A DNA stretch of 64,000 nucleotides from Lentilactobacillus otakiensis DSM 19908 = JCM 15040. GTDB taxonomy: Bacteria; Bacillota; Bacilli; Lactobacillales; Lactobacillaceae. The stretch's first letter is position 1. Each line of letters begins with the position of its first letter. The translations under genes and the position numbers were made by a program. The notes beneath the pieces are model-generated. The model was given only the letters and a program-made list of their open reading frames with translations, made no database searches and had not been told where the DNA came from. Below are positions 1-9,950 of the stretch, one piece after another. The stretch is from NCBI RefSeq assembly GCF_001434145.1, contig NZ_AZED01000020.1:52155-116154 (forward strand). The letters are read 5' to 3'.

Positions 1-180
1 GTGGCCGCTAAGAACCCTTCTGACCCGGACTTTATTTTGGAGGTTGCCGATCTTGCCTACCACGTTGAAGTTCTGATGGCTGAACGTGGGATTACCCCGG
101 ATCAAATCAAAAAAGAACTTGCCAGCCGTGAAGGCAAGCAAAGTATCACAAAGGATCGCAAACAAATTAAGGAGTGGTAG
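1..180 (+). CDS. hisE: Phosphoribosyl-ATP diphosphatase, C-terminal fragment
   Basis: This is the last 59 codons of a gene that begins left of the window. The frame opens at base 1 and stops at TAG 178-180. The peptide contains EVADLAYH followed by VLMAERG, the end of the all-alpha HisE/MazG-like fold. HisE hydrolyses phosphoribosyl-ATP to phosphoribosyl-AMP, the second step of histidine synthesis. The call is supported by hisC directly downstream, whose SD (169-174) lies inside the last hisE codons. It may instead be the C-terminal part of a HisIE fusion; the missing 5' end prevents a decision. Confidence 0.75.
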   Translation: MAAKNPSDPDFILEVADLAYHVEVLMAERGITPDQIKKELASREGKQSITKDRKQIKEW

Positions 181-182
181 GA

Positions 183-1262
183 ATGGTCAAAGAAGCCGTC
201 AAACACTTGGATCCGTACGTGCCTGAGTTAACTTTGGAGCAGATGAAAAAGCAAAAGGGCCTCGATAAATTGGTTCGGATGTCCGCAAATGAAAACGCCT
301 ATGGGACTTCTCCGGACGTTGCCAAAGCTCTGGACAAGTGGCATTATGCTGATTCAAATTTATATCCGGACAGCAATGCAGACGAGTTGCGGGAAATCAT
401 TGCCACTCAGTTCGATATCAAAGCTGACAAATTGATCTTTGGAAATGGGCTGGATGAAATTATTGAACTGCTGTCACGGGTGATTCTCGAGCCTGGGGAT
501 GAAGTCTTGGATCCTGCCCCAACCTTTTCCGAATATGCGTTGCATGCTGAAATTGAAGGGGCCAAAATTCGATCAGTCGGCTTGGATGAGTCCGGCCGCA
601 TTGATTTAAAAGCGATGACCCGCGCAATTAGTTCAAAAACTAAAATGATTTGGATCTGCAATCCCAACAATCCAACCGGCACGTTCTTGGAAGCCAGCGC
701 CATTCGCTCCTTCGTGGCTGACGTTCCCGAATCAATCACGGTGATTGTCGACGAAGCCTACATTGACTTCACAGGCGGCATTCATGATTCTGTCATTGGA
801 CTGACCAAAGAATTTAAGAACCTGGTGGTCTTACGAACATTTTCCAAAGCCTATGGTCTGGCTAATTTCCGGGTGGGTTTTGCGGTCTGCTCAGAACCGT
901 TAATCGGTTACTTACAGGCGGTTCGATTGCCCTACAACCTGAGTACATTTGCTGAAGTTGCGGCAACAGCGGCCTTCAAAGACCAATCATTTGTCAACCA
1001 GACAGTGACCAAGATTATTGACGAACGGAAAAAATGGGAGCATTTCCTGATCAAATCCGGCTTACCATTTTATGATTCTGCAACGAATTTTATTTTCTTT
1101 CAGGTAAAGGGTGGCGATGCAGATGCGCTTCATGAATATTTGTTGGAAAACGGTTATCTACTTCGGAACGGTTTACGCAAGGACTGGCTGCGAGTTACCA
1201 TCGGCAAGCCGGAAGACAATCAAGCGGTCCAAAAATTAATCACAGCCTTTCTGGCCAAATAA
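183..1262 (+). CDS. hisC: Histidinol-phosphate aminotransferase
   Basis: This 359-residue fold-type I PLP enzyme transfers the amino group from glutamate to imidazole-acetol phosphate in histidine synthesis. The substrate segment SANENAYG is near residue 34, the CNPNNPTGT motif near 159, DEAYIDF near 190, and the PLP lysine in FSKAYGLANFR is about K222. ATG 183 is preferred because AAGGAG at 169-174 gives an 8-base spacing. An in-frame GTG at 174 overlaps the SD and is unlikely. The gene starts 2 bases after hisE and appears to be the last gene of the his operon. Confidence 0.93.
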   Translation: MVKEAVKHLDPYVPELTLEQMKKQKGLDKLVRMSANENAYGTSPDVAKALDKWHYADSNLYPDSNADELREIIATQFDIKADKLIFGNGLDEIIELLSRVILEPGDEVLDPAPTFSEYALHAEIEGAKIRSVGLDESGRIDLKAMTRAISSKTKMIWICNPNNPTGTFLEASAIRSFVADVPESITVIVDEAYIDFTGGIHDSVIGLTKEFKNLVVLRTFSKAYGLANFRVGFAVCSEPLIGYLQAVRLPYNLSTFAEVAATAAFKDQSFVNQTVTKIIDERKKWEHFLIKSGLPFYDSATNFIFFQVKGGDADALHEYLLENGYLLRNGLRKDWLRVTIGKPEDNQAVQKLITAFLAK

Positions 1263-1275
1263 TTTACTTACAAAA

Positions 1276-1313
1276 AGTAGCATTCGTTTCGAGAATGAGT
1301 TACTATTGGTTTT
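1276..1313 (+). terminator. Weak candidate terminator after hisC
   Basis: AGTA and CATTC pair with GAATG and TACT around a short loop, followed by a T-rich but interrupted tail. The stem has an internal loop, so this is only a candidate end for the his operon. Confidence 0.3.
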
Positions 1314-1361
1314 ACTGGAAATTACGACCTTCAACTCGTGGATTCTCCAGAATCTAATTGA

Positions 1362-2501
<1,140 letters not shown>

Positions 2502-2511
2502 AAATGTCAAA

Positions 2512-2551
2512 GAGGCTGGGACAAAAGTGTTAACTTTTGTTTCAGTTTTTT
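2512..2551 (+). terminator. Terminator after mnmA carrying the GAGGCTGGG motif
   Basis: ACAAAAGT (2521-2528) pairs perfectly with ACTTTTGT (2533-2540), followed by TTCAG and a run of seven T. GAGGCTGGG sits directly before the stem. From memory, this motif recurs at gene ends in several Firmicutes. Confidence 0.6.
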
Positions 2552-2745
2552 TGTGATTTCAAAGTTACTGAGGAAAAATGTGCTCAAACCGGCTGATTCC
2601 GGCCATTTAAAGGAATAAACCAACCATTCCAGAACCGGGAATAATTGGCTTATTCCTTTAAATTCTGGGATCAAAACGCCTTTTTTTACACTCTTTTTGA
2701 AATCAATCCGTTTTCCTGTCATAATGTAAGAAGCTAAAAATCCTT
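2552..2745 (-). repeat. Structured intergenic element with a 26-bp hairpin
   Basis: Arms 2605-2630 and 2638-2663 are 23/26 complementary around a 7-base loop. The three unpaired positions are A-C or C-A on the plus strand, which become U-G or G-U pairs on the minus strand. The structure is therefore fully paired only in a minus-strand transcript. The flanks contain CCGG..CCGG and a T-run. No SD precedes the open frame that crosses it, so it is probably not coding. It may be one copy of a dispersed element, but no second copy is in this window. Confidence 0.5.
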
Positions 2746-2760
2746 TTGGAGGAATGCAAT

Positions 2761-3417
2761 TTGACTAAGTTGTACTTTGTTCGGCACGGTAAAACTGAAT
2801 GGAATCTCGAAAGCCGCTATCAAGGTGCTGGCGGTGATTCACCGTTACTTCCCCAAAGCTATGATGAAATGGATTTGTTGGGTAAACATTTCCAGAAGGT
2901 CCCGTTTGCCCACATTTATGCCAGTCCCATCAAACGCGCACGGGTAACGGCTGCCCGAATCAACCGCAAACTCAAGAAGCACCCTAAAGTATCCTTACTT
3001 TCCCGGCTTGAAGAGTTCCACCTGGGAAAAATGGAAGGGCAGAAGTTTGCCGATGTTGAGCAGCAATATCCAGAGGAGTTTGAAGACTTTCGCAACCACC
3101 CGGATTTGTATGATCCCAAAGCTATCGGCGGCGAAAGTTACCAAGAGGTCATTGACCGGATGACGCCGGCAATTACGGCAATTGTTAAGGCGTATCCAGA
3201 CGATAATATTATGATTGTCAGTCATGGGGCCGCATTGAACGCCGAAATGAACGCGTTGCTTGGTGTACCGTTAGCTGATTTACGGAAACGGGGCGGCTTG
3301 GCGAATACCAGTACGACAATTTTGGAAAGTAACGACGGGGGCCAATCCTATCAATTAATTGACTGGAACGATACCAGTTATTTGAACAGAAAAATAGACC
3401 CGACAGATTTGGTATAG
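2761..3417 (+). CDS. Histidine phosphatase (phosphoglycerate mutase-like) family protein
   Basis: The phosphoacceptor motif RHG is at residues 8-10 (H9), and the second active-site histidine is in MIVSHGAALN (about H155). LEEFHLGKMEG supplies the usual acid in between. Such small cytosolic enzymes remove phosphate from metabolites, and family membership does not fix the substrate. TTG 2761 is chosen because GGAGG at 2748-2752 gives an 8-base spacing. An earlier TTG at 2746 overlaps that SD. The 218-residue protein is followed after 8 bases by a TPR gene and recD2, probably one transcript. Confidence 0.85.
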   Translation: MTKLYFVRHGKTEWNLESRYQGAGGDSPLLPQSYDEMDLLGKHFQKVPFAHIYASPIKRARVTAARINRKLKKHPKVSLLSRLEEFHLGKMEGQKFADVEQQYPEEFEDFRNHPDLYDPKAIGGESYQEVIDRMTPAITAIVKAYPDDNIMIVSHGAALNAEMNALLGVPLADLRKRGGLANTSTTILESNDGGQSYQLIDWNDTSYLNRKIDPTDLV

Positions 3418-3425
3418 GTGACAAT

Positions 3426-4166
3426 ATGGCAAATAATTCTGATAAAATCAAAAAACTACAAGCAAAAAATCAAGAGAATCAACGTAAATATACTAAGAAG
3501 CGCGAAGCTGAGGAAGCCAAGGCAAAAGTTGCGATTCACAAATTGGTTGAAAAAGTCGATCGTGAACCCAACAACTATCACAATTACTATGACCTGGCGA
3601 CCTTTTTGGTGGAAGCCAAAGATTATGAACAAGCTGAGGAGCTTTTGATGAAGGCCCTGGGCTTATTCGACAAGTCTTCCCAAGACGTTAAAGACACCTT
3701 GAAGTTCGGACTCGGCAACGTTTATTATGCCGCTGCCGAATATGACAAAGCCATCAAGATTTTCCAAGAGATCGATGACAAAAAGCTCCAAGCCGAATCG
3801 TATCTGATGCTGGCCCAAAGTTATATGGCAAAAGGTGATAACAAACGCGCGATGGTCTTTGCGTTGTCTGCTCAAAGTTCGCGGCATGATGATCCCGATG
3901 TAAACCAAATGATTGGTGACAATCTGTTGGCATTGGGTAATTTTGAGCAAGCAGGTGAGTTTTACGATATTGTGTTAAAAAACCAGCCAGAAAATGGCAA
4001 AGCCAACTTTAACCGCGGCTTGGTTGCTATGGTCAATGGTGAAAATTTTGCAAACTACTTTGCAAAAGCCAAGCACGATGACCCCGCTTATTTTGAAAAG
4101 GGCCAGCAAAAATTGAAAGATATTGAAAAAGTCATTCAAATCAATAAAGATAAACCGAAAAAGTAA
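3426..4166 (+). CDS. Tetratricopeptide repeat protein
   Basis: The 246-residue soluble protein has a lysine- and glutamate-rich, probably coiled N-terminus (about 1-45). TPR-type helical pairs follow, such as the segments around YYDLATFLVEAKDYEQA and AESYLMLAQSYMAKGD. TPR proteins are scaffolds for protein contacts and no enzymatic motif is visible. AGGTGA about 5 bases before ATG 3426 supports the start. It lies between the phosphatase gene and recD2, an order I recall from lactobacilli, but the partner is unknown. There is no signal peptide. Confidence 0.8.
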   Translation: MANNSDKIKKLQAKNQENQRKYTKKREAEEAKAKVAIHKLVEKVDREPNNYHNYYDLATFLVEAKDYEQAEELLMKALGLFDKSSQDVKDTLKFGLGNVYYAAAEYDKAIKIFQEIDDKKLQAESYLMLAQSYMAKGDNKRAMVFALSAQSSRHDDPDVNQMIGDNLLALGNFEQAGEFYDIVLKNQPENGKANFNRGLVAMVNGENFANYFAKAKHDDPAYFEKGQQKLKDIEKVIQINKDKPKK

Positions 4167-4193
4167 CTAACAGAATGTGTAAGGAGGACCGTC

Positions 4194-6704
4194 TTGGACC
4201 ATTCAATGGATTTATTTGGCTCAGAACAGAATAATAATGAACCACAATATGTTGATGGCCGACTCAAGGCGATCTTCTTTTCGAGTAACGATAGTTTTTA
4301 CAAAGTGGTCCTGGTGGAGATTACTGACACCAACGTTAATTGGCCCGAAGATGAAATTGTTGTCACGGGTAACTTTGGCGATTTGGTTGAAGAGAACAGC
4401 TATCATTTCACTGGCAAATTGGTGGATCATCCCCGTTATGGCAAACAATTTCAGGCCAGCAACTATACCAGTGTGATTGCCACAACTCGAGAAGGGGTCG
4501 TTAAATATTTGTCCGGCGAACAATTTCCCGGGATCGGCAAAAAGACCGCTGAACGGGTTGTCGATGTTCTGGGCGATGATGCAATTGAGAAAATTACCGC
4601 CGATAGTCGAGTGTTGGACGATGTCCCGATTAGCCCGAAGTTAAGGACGGCGATCGTTGAAAATCTCAACACTGACGACAACTTGGAAAAAGTGATTGTT
4701 GGTCTGAACAGTTATGGGTTCTCCAGCGCGATTGCTTCAGCCATCTATCAAAAATATCATGAAGATGCCTTAAAAATTATTTCAAATAATCCCTATCAAC
4801 TGGTTGAGGATATCGATGGCATCAGCTTTAAAAAGGCAGATGCCATTGCCCTGCGGTTGGGAATTATCCCGGATTCTAACGAACGGATCCGGGCTGGTTT
4901 GATGTACGCAATTGATGAATTGTGTGCTCAAAATGGGGATACATATACGACAACCGCGCCGTTAATTGAGACCGCCACCAGTGTTTTGGAAGGTAACTCT
5001 GATCAACAAATTCCGGGCAAAAAGTTAGCTGAGAGTTTGGTTGATTTGGCTAAAGAAGGCAAGGTGGTCGGTGAGGAAAACCGGATTTATTTAACGCGGT
5101 TATACAATGCGGAAGTCCAGATTGCCGATCATTTGAATCGGGTTATTAAGAACAAAGACGATGAAGACCGACTCAAAGAAGACGCGATTAAAAAGCAGCT
5201 GCGGGTTGTCGAAAAACAATTTGATATCAATTATGACGATTCTCAAGTTGCCGCAATCGTTCAAGCTATCCAGTCTCCGGCATTTATTTTGACTGGTGGA
5301 CCGGGTACCGGGAAAACCACAATTATCAACGGAATTGTCAACACGTATGCAAGGTTGCACGAGTATTCTTTAGACATTAATTCATATAAAGACAAACCAT
5401 TTCCAATCGTTCTGGCAGCACCTACCGGTCGGGCGGCCAAACATATGACCGAATCTACCGGGCTGCCGGCCAGCACGATTCACCGCCTGCTGGGGCTAAA
5501 TGGTCGTGAATCCAATGACACCACAGGAACCAAGGACATTGAAGGTGCGTTGTTGATTATTGATGAAATGTCGATGGTCGACACTTACCTGTTCAGGTCA
5601 CTGGTTCGGGCGATTCCCAACCATATGCAGGTTGTTCTGGTAGGTGATCAGGATCAGCTGCCATCAGTCGGACCCGGTCAGGTGTTCCACGATTTACTGG
5701 TCTCTAAACAAATTCCTGCAATGCAATTAAACACGATTTATCGTCAGGAAAAAGGTTCTTCCATTATTCAACTGGCTCACGACATCCATCGTGGGGCCTT
5801 ATCCGCTGATTTTACCAAGAACCAGTCAGACCGCTCGTTTATTCCATGCAATGAATATCAAATTTCCTCGGTCATTGAACAAGTAACCAAACGGGCCAAG
5901 CAAAAAGATTTTGGTTTAATGGATGTGCAGGTTCTGGCACCGATGTATCGCGGCCGGGCTGGGATTGATCGATTAAACGACGTCGTTCAAGAAGTCTGGC
6001 AGGGGGATGTCGCCGGTAAAAAAGCGGTGACCATTCGTGAGCATACTTATCGAATCGGCGATAAAGTTTTGCAGCTGGTGAATAATCCCGAAAGTAACGT
6101 TTTCAATGGTGATATTGGCATTATTGTCGGAATGGAAGCACCCAAAGGCCAGACAGCACCAAATAAAATCACAATTGATTTTGATGAAACAGAAGTCACC
6201 TATGAAAAAAATGAGTGGACACAGTTTACTTTGGCTTACTGTACGTCAATTCATAAGGCCCAAGGTAGTGAATTTAAGATGGTCATTTTACCAATTGTCC
6301 GCCAATTCTCACGAATGCTGCAGCGAAACCTGCTGTACACCGCTGTTACGCGGGCCAGCGACTTTTTGATCATGTTGGGCGAAAAGGAAGCCTTTGAACA
6401 GTGTGTCCGCAATGTTTCGGTTAACCGACACACCAGTTTGGTCAAACGATTAGTCGACACAATCGGTGTTCATAAGGAAGCCAATGTCGTTGATGTTGAT
6501 AACCAAGATGCAGTTGAAAAGCCTGTCGCAAGCGAACAAAGCGACCCGCAAATCAAGGAGCGTATATCCGAGCCAGACTTGCCCGACCATCTGACCACCG
6601 ACGTGATCGATCAAAAACTAATCGATCCAATGATCGGAATGGCAGACATCACACCTAAAGACTTTCTGAAGTCATCCTTTTATCGGCGAAAATTTACAAA
6701 GTAA
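4194..6704 (+). CDS. recD2: RecD-like ATP-dependent DNA helicase, RecD2 type
   Basis: This superfamily 1B 5'-3' helicase acts in DNA repair and replication without RecBC. Its 836 residues include an N-terminal OB-like region (starting near FFSSNDSFYKVV), helix-hairpin-helix repeats (FPGIGKKTAERV), Walker A GGPGTGKTT near residue 365, Walker B DEMSMVD, and the C-terminal SIHKAQGSEF and YTAVTRA motifs. The extended N-terminus marks it as RecD2, not RecBCD RecD. TTG 4194 is 6 bases after AAGGAGG, so it is a better start than ATG 4206. Confidence 0.93.
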   Translation: MDHSMDLFGSEQNNNEPQYVDGRLKAIFFSSNDSFYKVVLVEITDTNVNWPEDEIVVTGNFGDLVEENSYHFTGKLVDHPRYGKQFQASNYTSVIATTREGVVKYLSGEQFPGIGKKTAERVVDVLGDDAIEKITADSRVLDDVPISPKLRTAIVENLNTDDNLEKVIVGLNSYGFSSAIASAIYQKYHEDALKIISNNPYQLVEDIDGISFKKADAIALRLGIIPDSNERIRAGLMYAIDELCAQNGDTYTTTAPLIETATSVLEGNSDQQIPGKKLAESLVDLAKEGKVVGEENRIYLTRLYNAEVQIADHLNRVIKNKDDEDRLKEDAIKKQLRVVEKQFDINYDDSQVAAIVQAIQSPAFILTGGPGTGKTTIINGIVNTYARLHEYSLDINSYKDKPFPIVLAAPTGRAAKHMTESTGLPASTIHRLLGLNGRESNDTTGTKDIEGALLIIDEMSMVDTYLFRSLVRAIPNHMQVVLVGDQDQLPSVGPGQVFHDLLVSKQIPAMQLNTIYRQEKGSSIIQLAHDIHRGALSADFTKNQSDRSFIPCNEYQISSVIEQVTKRAKQKDFGLMDVQVLAPMYRGRAGIDRLNDVVQEVWQGDVAGKKAVTIREHTYRIGDKVLQLVNNPESNVFNGDIGIIVGMEAPKGQTAPNKITIDFDETEVTYEKNEWTQFTLAYCTSIHKAQGSEFKMVILPIVRQFSRMLQRNLLYTAVTRASDFLIMLGEKEAFEQCVRNVSVNRHTSLVKRLVDTIGVHKEANVVDVDNQDAVEKPVASEQSDPQIKERISEPDLPDHLTTDVIDQKLIDPMIGMADITPKDFLKSSFYRRKFTK

Positions 6705-6762
6705 GTGCTAAATTATGGTAGAATTTAGATAAATTGGTAAAGAAGAATACTTGGAGGAAATC

Positions 6763-7722
6763 ATGGCCGAATCAAAAACGCATCCCAATCTTAAATTATT
6801 TTCTTTGAACTCCAACCGCCATTTGGCTGAGGAAATTAGTAAGGCAGTCGGTGTGCCGCTGAGCAAATCAACTGTCGAAAAGTTTAGCGATGATGAAATC
6901 AAAATTAGTGTTGACGAAAGTATTCGAGGCGATGAAGTTTATATTATTCAATCCGTTTCCGATCCCGTTAACTCAAATTTGATGGAACTGTTGATCATGG
7001 TTGATGCCGTTCGACGGGCAAGTGCCAAATCGATTAACGTGGTTATCCCATACTATGGTTATTCACGTGCTGATCGTAAGGCTCGCTCAAGAGAACCCAT
7101 CACCGCCAAATTAGTAGCTTCTTTCTTAGAAATGGATGGTGTTGACCGAGTGGTTGCGCTCGATCTTCATGCTGACCAGATTCAAGGCTTCTTCAACATT
7201 CCTGTTGACCATTTGAAAGCCGACACATTGTTGGCCCACTACTTTGTTCAAACTTATAAGAGTTCTGATGTGGTGGTGGTTTCACCTGATCACACTGGTG
7301 TTTCCCGCGCAAGAAAGTTTGCTGAATTGCTGAGTGCACCAATTGCGATTATTGATAACCGTTCACCGGAAGACGCGACTACGGTTCCAGAATCAGTTAT
7401 TGGGAATGTGAAGGGCAAGCGGGCAATTATCGTGGATGATATGATCGATACTGCCTTCAAATTAACGATTGCTGCTGAAACCTTGAAAAAGGCTGGGGCA
7501 ACCGATGTTTTTGCCATTGCAACCCACGCTGTGTTCTCAGGGGATGCGCAACAGCGACTCCAGAATTCACCAATTAAAAAAGTCATTGTGACAGATTCAA
7601 TCAGCATTTCCAAGGCTGACCAATTTGAAAAATTGGAAGTTGTTTCCGTTGGTAAATTATTTGGTGAAGCAATTTCCTTGATCCATAATCACCAATCGGT
7701 TGGTAAACTGTTTGGTAGATAA
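6763..7722 (+). CDS. prs: Ribose-phosphate pyrophosphokinase, divergent paralogue
   Basis: The 319-residue class I PRPP synthetase fold transfers diphosphate from ATP to ribose 5-phosphate for purine, pyrimidine, histidine and NAD synthesis. [11 protein letters not shown] and [15 protein letters not shown] are intact. The PRPP-binding loop reads [10 protein letters not shown] near residue 224 instead of the usual DDMIDTAGT. The flexible-loop neighbourhood has RADRK in place of RQDRK, and SPDHTGV replaces SPDHGGV. These changes suggest a second, possibly altered or regulatory, paralogue. GGAGG before ATG 6763 fixes the start. Confidence 0.9.
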   Translation: MAESKTHPNLKLFSLNSNRHLAEEISKAVGVPLSKSTVEKFSDDEIKISVDESIRGDEVYIIQSVSDPVNSNLMELLIMVDAVRRASAKSINVVIPYYGYSRADRKARSREPITAKLVASFLEMDGVDRVVALDLHADQIQGFFNIPVDHLKADTLLAHYFVQTYKSSDVVVVSPDHTGVSRARKFAELLSAPIAIIDNRSPEDATTVPESVIGNVKGKRAIIVDDMIDTAFKLTIAAETLKKAGATDVFAIATHAVFSGDAQQRLQNSPIKKVIVTDSISISKADQFEKLEVVSVGKLFGEAISLIHNHQSVGKLFGR

Positions 7723-7747
7723 AATATTTTACGAGGTGGTTTAATTT

Positions 7748-8737
7748 ATGTATAAGGCAAATGACGATCGTTATGAAAACGCAGTGGTACGCAGAGCTGG
7801 AAATTCCGGGCTCCAATTACCGGCACTATCATTCGGATTGTGGCATAGTTTTGGCGATGATGCCAACTATGGCGACAGTGAAAAAGTCATTTTGAAGGCC
7901 TTTGACTTAGGAATATTCAGTTTCGATAATGCCTATAACTATGGTCCAAGCGCCGGTGCTGCAGAGCGGATGTTCGGTGAAGTATACCGCGCCAATCTGA
8001 AGCCATATCGGGACGAATTAGTCATTACCACCAAGGCTGGCTTCAATATGTGGCCAGGACCTTATGGAAACTTTTCATCTAAGAAGACTTTAGTTAATGC
8101 GTTGGACGGCAGCTTGAAGCGCATGGGATTGGACTATGTCGATATTTATTACAGTCACCGATTTGATCCCAACACCAGCTTGGAAGAAACTGCGGAAGCT
8201 TTGGATGAAATCGTTCGTTCCGGAAAAGCTTTGTACATCGGGATTTCCAATTACAATTCAGCTCAGACGGCTGAAATCATTAAGTACTTCAAAGAATTCC
8301 ACACGCCATTTGTCGTTAATCAGGCATCTTATAATATGCTGAATCGTGGCATTGAAAAAGATGGTTTGTTGGATACATTGAGTAAAAATAATAAAGCATT
8401 GGTTGCTTACGGACCACTTGCAGAAGGCTTGTTAACCGACAAATATCTTAATGGCATGGATGACGATGTGAAGATTCACTGGAGCAATGAATTCGTTATC
8501 AAGCATGGTAAAGACGAATTGGTTAAGAAACTCAATGAGTTAAACGACATCGCCAAGAACCGGAATCAAAATCTGGCTCAAATGTCATTGGCTTGGTTAT
8601 TACATGATAAGACCGTTGCCAGTGTTGTAACTGGTGCTTCTAAGATTAATCATTTGGAAGATAATCTCAAAGCGCTTAAAAACCTTGATTTCACCTCTGA
8701 TGAATTAGCTCAGATTGATAAAATAGTGAAAGAATAA
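7748..8737 (+). CDS. Aldo/keto reductase, YghZ-like
   Basis: This 329-residue TIM-barrel oxidoreductase should reduce small aldehydes or ketones with NADPH. The tetrad is visible: D60 in SFDNAYNYG with a tyrosine 3-5 residues later, K96 in ITTKAG, and H137 in YYSHRFD. The cofactor-binding end has TGASKINHLEDN. Overall it resembles the YghZ (glyceraldehyde-3-phosphate or methylglyoxal reductase) branch. The substrate is an inference. GAGGTGG precedes ATG 7748, 25 bases after prs. A terminator with an embedded operator follows, so it may share the prs transcript. Confidence 0.88.
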   Translation: MYKANDDRYENAVVRRAGNSGLQLPALSFGLWHSFGDDANYGDSEKVILKAFDLGIFSFDNAYNYGPSAGAAERMFGEVYRANLKPYRDELVITTKAGFNMWPGPYGNFSSKKTLVNALDGSLKRMGLDYVDIYYSHRFDPNTSLEETAEALDEIVRSGKALYIGISNYNSAQTAEIIKYFKEFHTPFVVNQASYNMLNRGIEKDGLLDTLSKNNKALVAYGPLAEGLLTDKYLNGMDDDVKIHWSNEFVIKHGKDELVKKLNELNDIAKNRNQNLAQMSLAWLLHDKTVASVVTGASKINHLEDNLKALKNLDFTSDELAQIDKIVKE

Positions 8738-8767
8738 TTAGCAACAGTTAATAACTTGTATAGAATT

Positions 8768-8808
8768 AGCATTAAATTGGGATTAAACCGGTTTAATGCT
8801 TTTTGTTT
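8768..8808 (+). terminator. Terminator after the aldo/keto reductase
   Basis: AGCATTAAA (8768-8776) pairs with TTTAATGCT (8792-8800), followed by TTTTTGTTT. Its right arm contains half of the operator at 8783-8796, so one sequence appears to serve both uses. Confidence 0.65.
8783..8796. promoter_or_regulatory. LacI-family operator, perfect palindrome
   Basis: TTAAACCGGTTTAA is a perfect 14-base palindrome with the central CG typical of LacI/RbsR-type operators. It covers the -35 region of the regulator gene that starts at 8854, which implies autorepression. A related site lies before rbsK. Confidence 0.7.
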
Positions 8809-8816
8809 GGTATAAT
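8808..8816 (+). promoter_or_regulatory. Extended -10 promoter of the LacI-family gene
   Basis: TGG followed by consensus TATAAT (8811-8816) forms an extended -10. No good -35 is present; the operator occupies that position. Confidence 0.6.
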
Positions 8817-8853
8817 CTAGTCAAAGACATCTGTCCGTGAATGGAGAATAACT

Positions 8854-9861
8854 ATGACAAAGAAAGTGACAATTACAGATTTAGCAGCCCGGGCCAAGGT
8901 TTCAGTGACAACAGTTTCACAGATCTTGAATGGCAAGGCTGCCCGATTTAGCAGCAAAACTGTTGAAAAAGTGAAGCAATTACAAAAGGAAATGGGCTAC
9001 GTCCCTGATTTCAACGCCCAAAGTTTGATTCGGAAAAGTGGCAGGACGATTGGGGTATTGGTTCCAAATCTCAACAACCCATTTTTCAGCCGCTTTTTAC
9101 GCGGGATTGAGGATGAAGCCATTAAGCAGGATTATGTACCGCTTATTTTCGGCTCTAACAACAGTCAAGAGCAGGAGACTCACTATCTCTTTGAATCAGT
9201 CAGACGGGCCGCAGACGGCATGATAATCGCTTCAGCGGTGTCTGATATTAATTACATTGATAATATTTTAAACCAGAACGGCATTCCGTACATTTTGATT
9301 GACCAGGCGCCGGTGGTTAAGGGCGACCGGGTTGATGCAAATAACGAAAAGGGTGGGGCGCTTTTAGCGGACTATTTGATCAAAAACGGCCATACCAACG
9401 TCACAGTGGTCTGCGCCACTAAACCAACTCTGAACTTGCAGGAACGACTCCAGGGATTCGTGGAAACTTACAAGAAGAACGGGACGCCGATTCCTGATGC
9501 CAACATCATTACAACCGATATGACCAAAAAGGGTGGCTACGACGCAACAGCGGCTGCACTGGCAACCAAGCCCAACGCCATTTTTGCGATTAATGATGAA
9601 GTGGCTATCGGGTTGTATCGCGGTCTTGAAGAAGCCGGCTTGAAGATTCCAGAAGATATTTCCATTGTTGGCTACGATGATATTGACTTGGGCGAATATA
9701 TTTATCCAAAATTGACCACCGTTCATCAGCCTGCATTTGAGATGGGCACCAAGGCGGCTCAAATGATTATTAACCGGATTGAAGACCAGAATGAACCCAT
9801 TCAACAAGTATCGCTGCCCGTTTCTTTGGTGGAACGAGATAGCGTCCGCGCGATCGACTAA
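8854..9861 (+). CDS. rbsR: LacI-family transcriptional regulator, RbsR-like
   Basis: The 335-residue protein has an N-terminal helix-turn-helix (residues about 4-24, ITDLAARAKVSVTTVSQIL) and hinge helix, then a periplasmic-binding-protein-like sensor domain (GVLVPNLNNPFFS, near 65, to the end). It should repress sugar genes and respond to ribose or a related ligand. Evidence for RbsR is ribokinase 90 bases downstream and operator-like palindromes in front of both genes. No ribose transporter is adjacent, so the ligand is not certain. ATG 8854 follows a GGAGA SD. Confidence 0.85.
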   Translation: MTKKVTITDLAARAKVSVTTVSQILNGKAARFSSKTVEKVKQLQKEMGYVPDFNAQSLIRKSGRTIGVLVPNLNNPFFSRFLRGIEDEAIKQDYVPLIFGSNNSQEQETHYLFESVRRAADGMIIASAVSDINYIDNILNQNGIPYILIDQAPVVKGDRVDANNEKGGALLADYLIKNGHTNVTVVCATKPTLNLQERLQGFVETYKKNGTPIPDANIITTDMTKKGGYDATAAALATKPNAIFAINDEVAIGLYRGLEEAGLKIPEDISIVGYDDIDLGEYIYPKLTTVHQPAFEMGTKAAQMIINRIEDQNEPIQQVSLPVSLVERDSVRAID

Positions 9862-9903
9862 ATTGTGATCCTTGTTAAATCCAGGAGAATTTGATAGAAT
9901 TTA

Positions 9904-9928
9904 GTTAAAGGTTTTAACACACTATACT
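9904..9928 (+). promoter_or_regulatory. rbsK operator and -10 box
   Basis: GTTAAAGGTTTTAAC (9904-9918) is a near-palindrome resembling the operator at 8783-8796 with one base lost from the centre. It lies just upstream of a -10 TATACT (9923-9928), where a bound repressor would block transcription of rbsK. Confidence 0.55.
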
Positions 9929-9950
9929 AAGGGATTTAGAGGGGCTTATT

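Noticed and set aside
2507..2722. A 71-codon open frame on the minus strand behind mnmA
   Set aside because: It has no SD, runs through the long hairpin and the terminator stem, and its end reads the GAGGCTGGG motif. The open frame is probably a by-product of the repeat.
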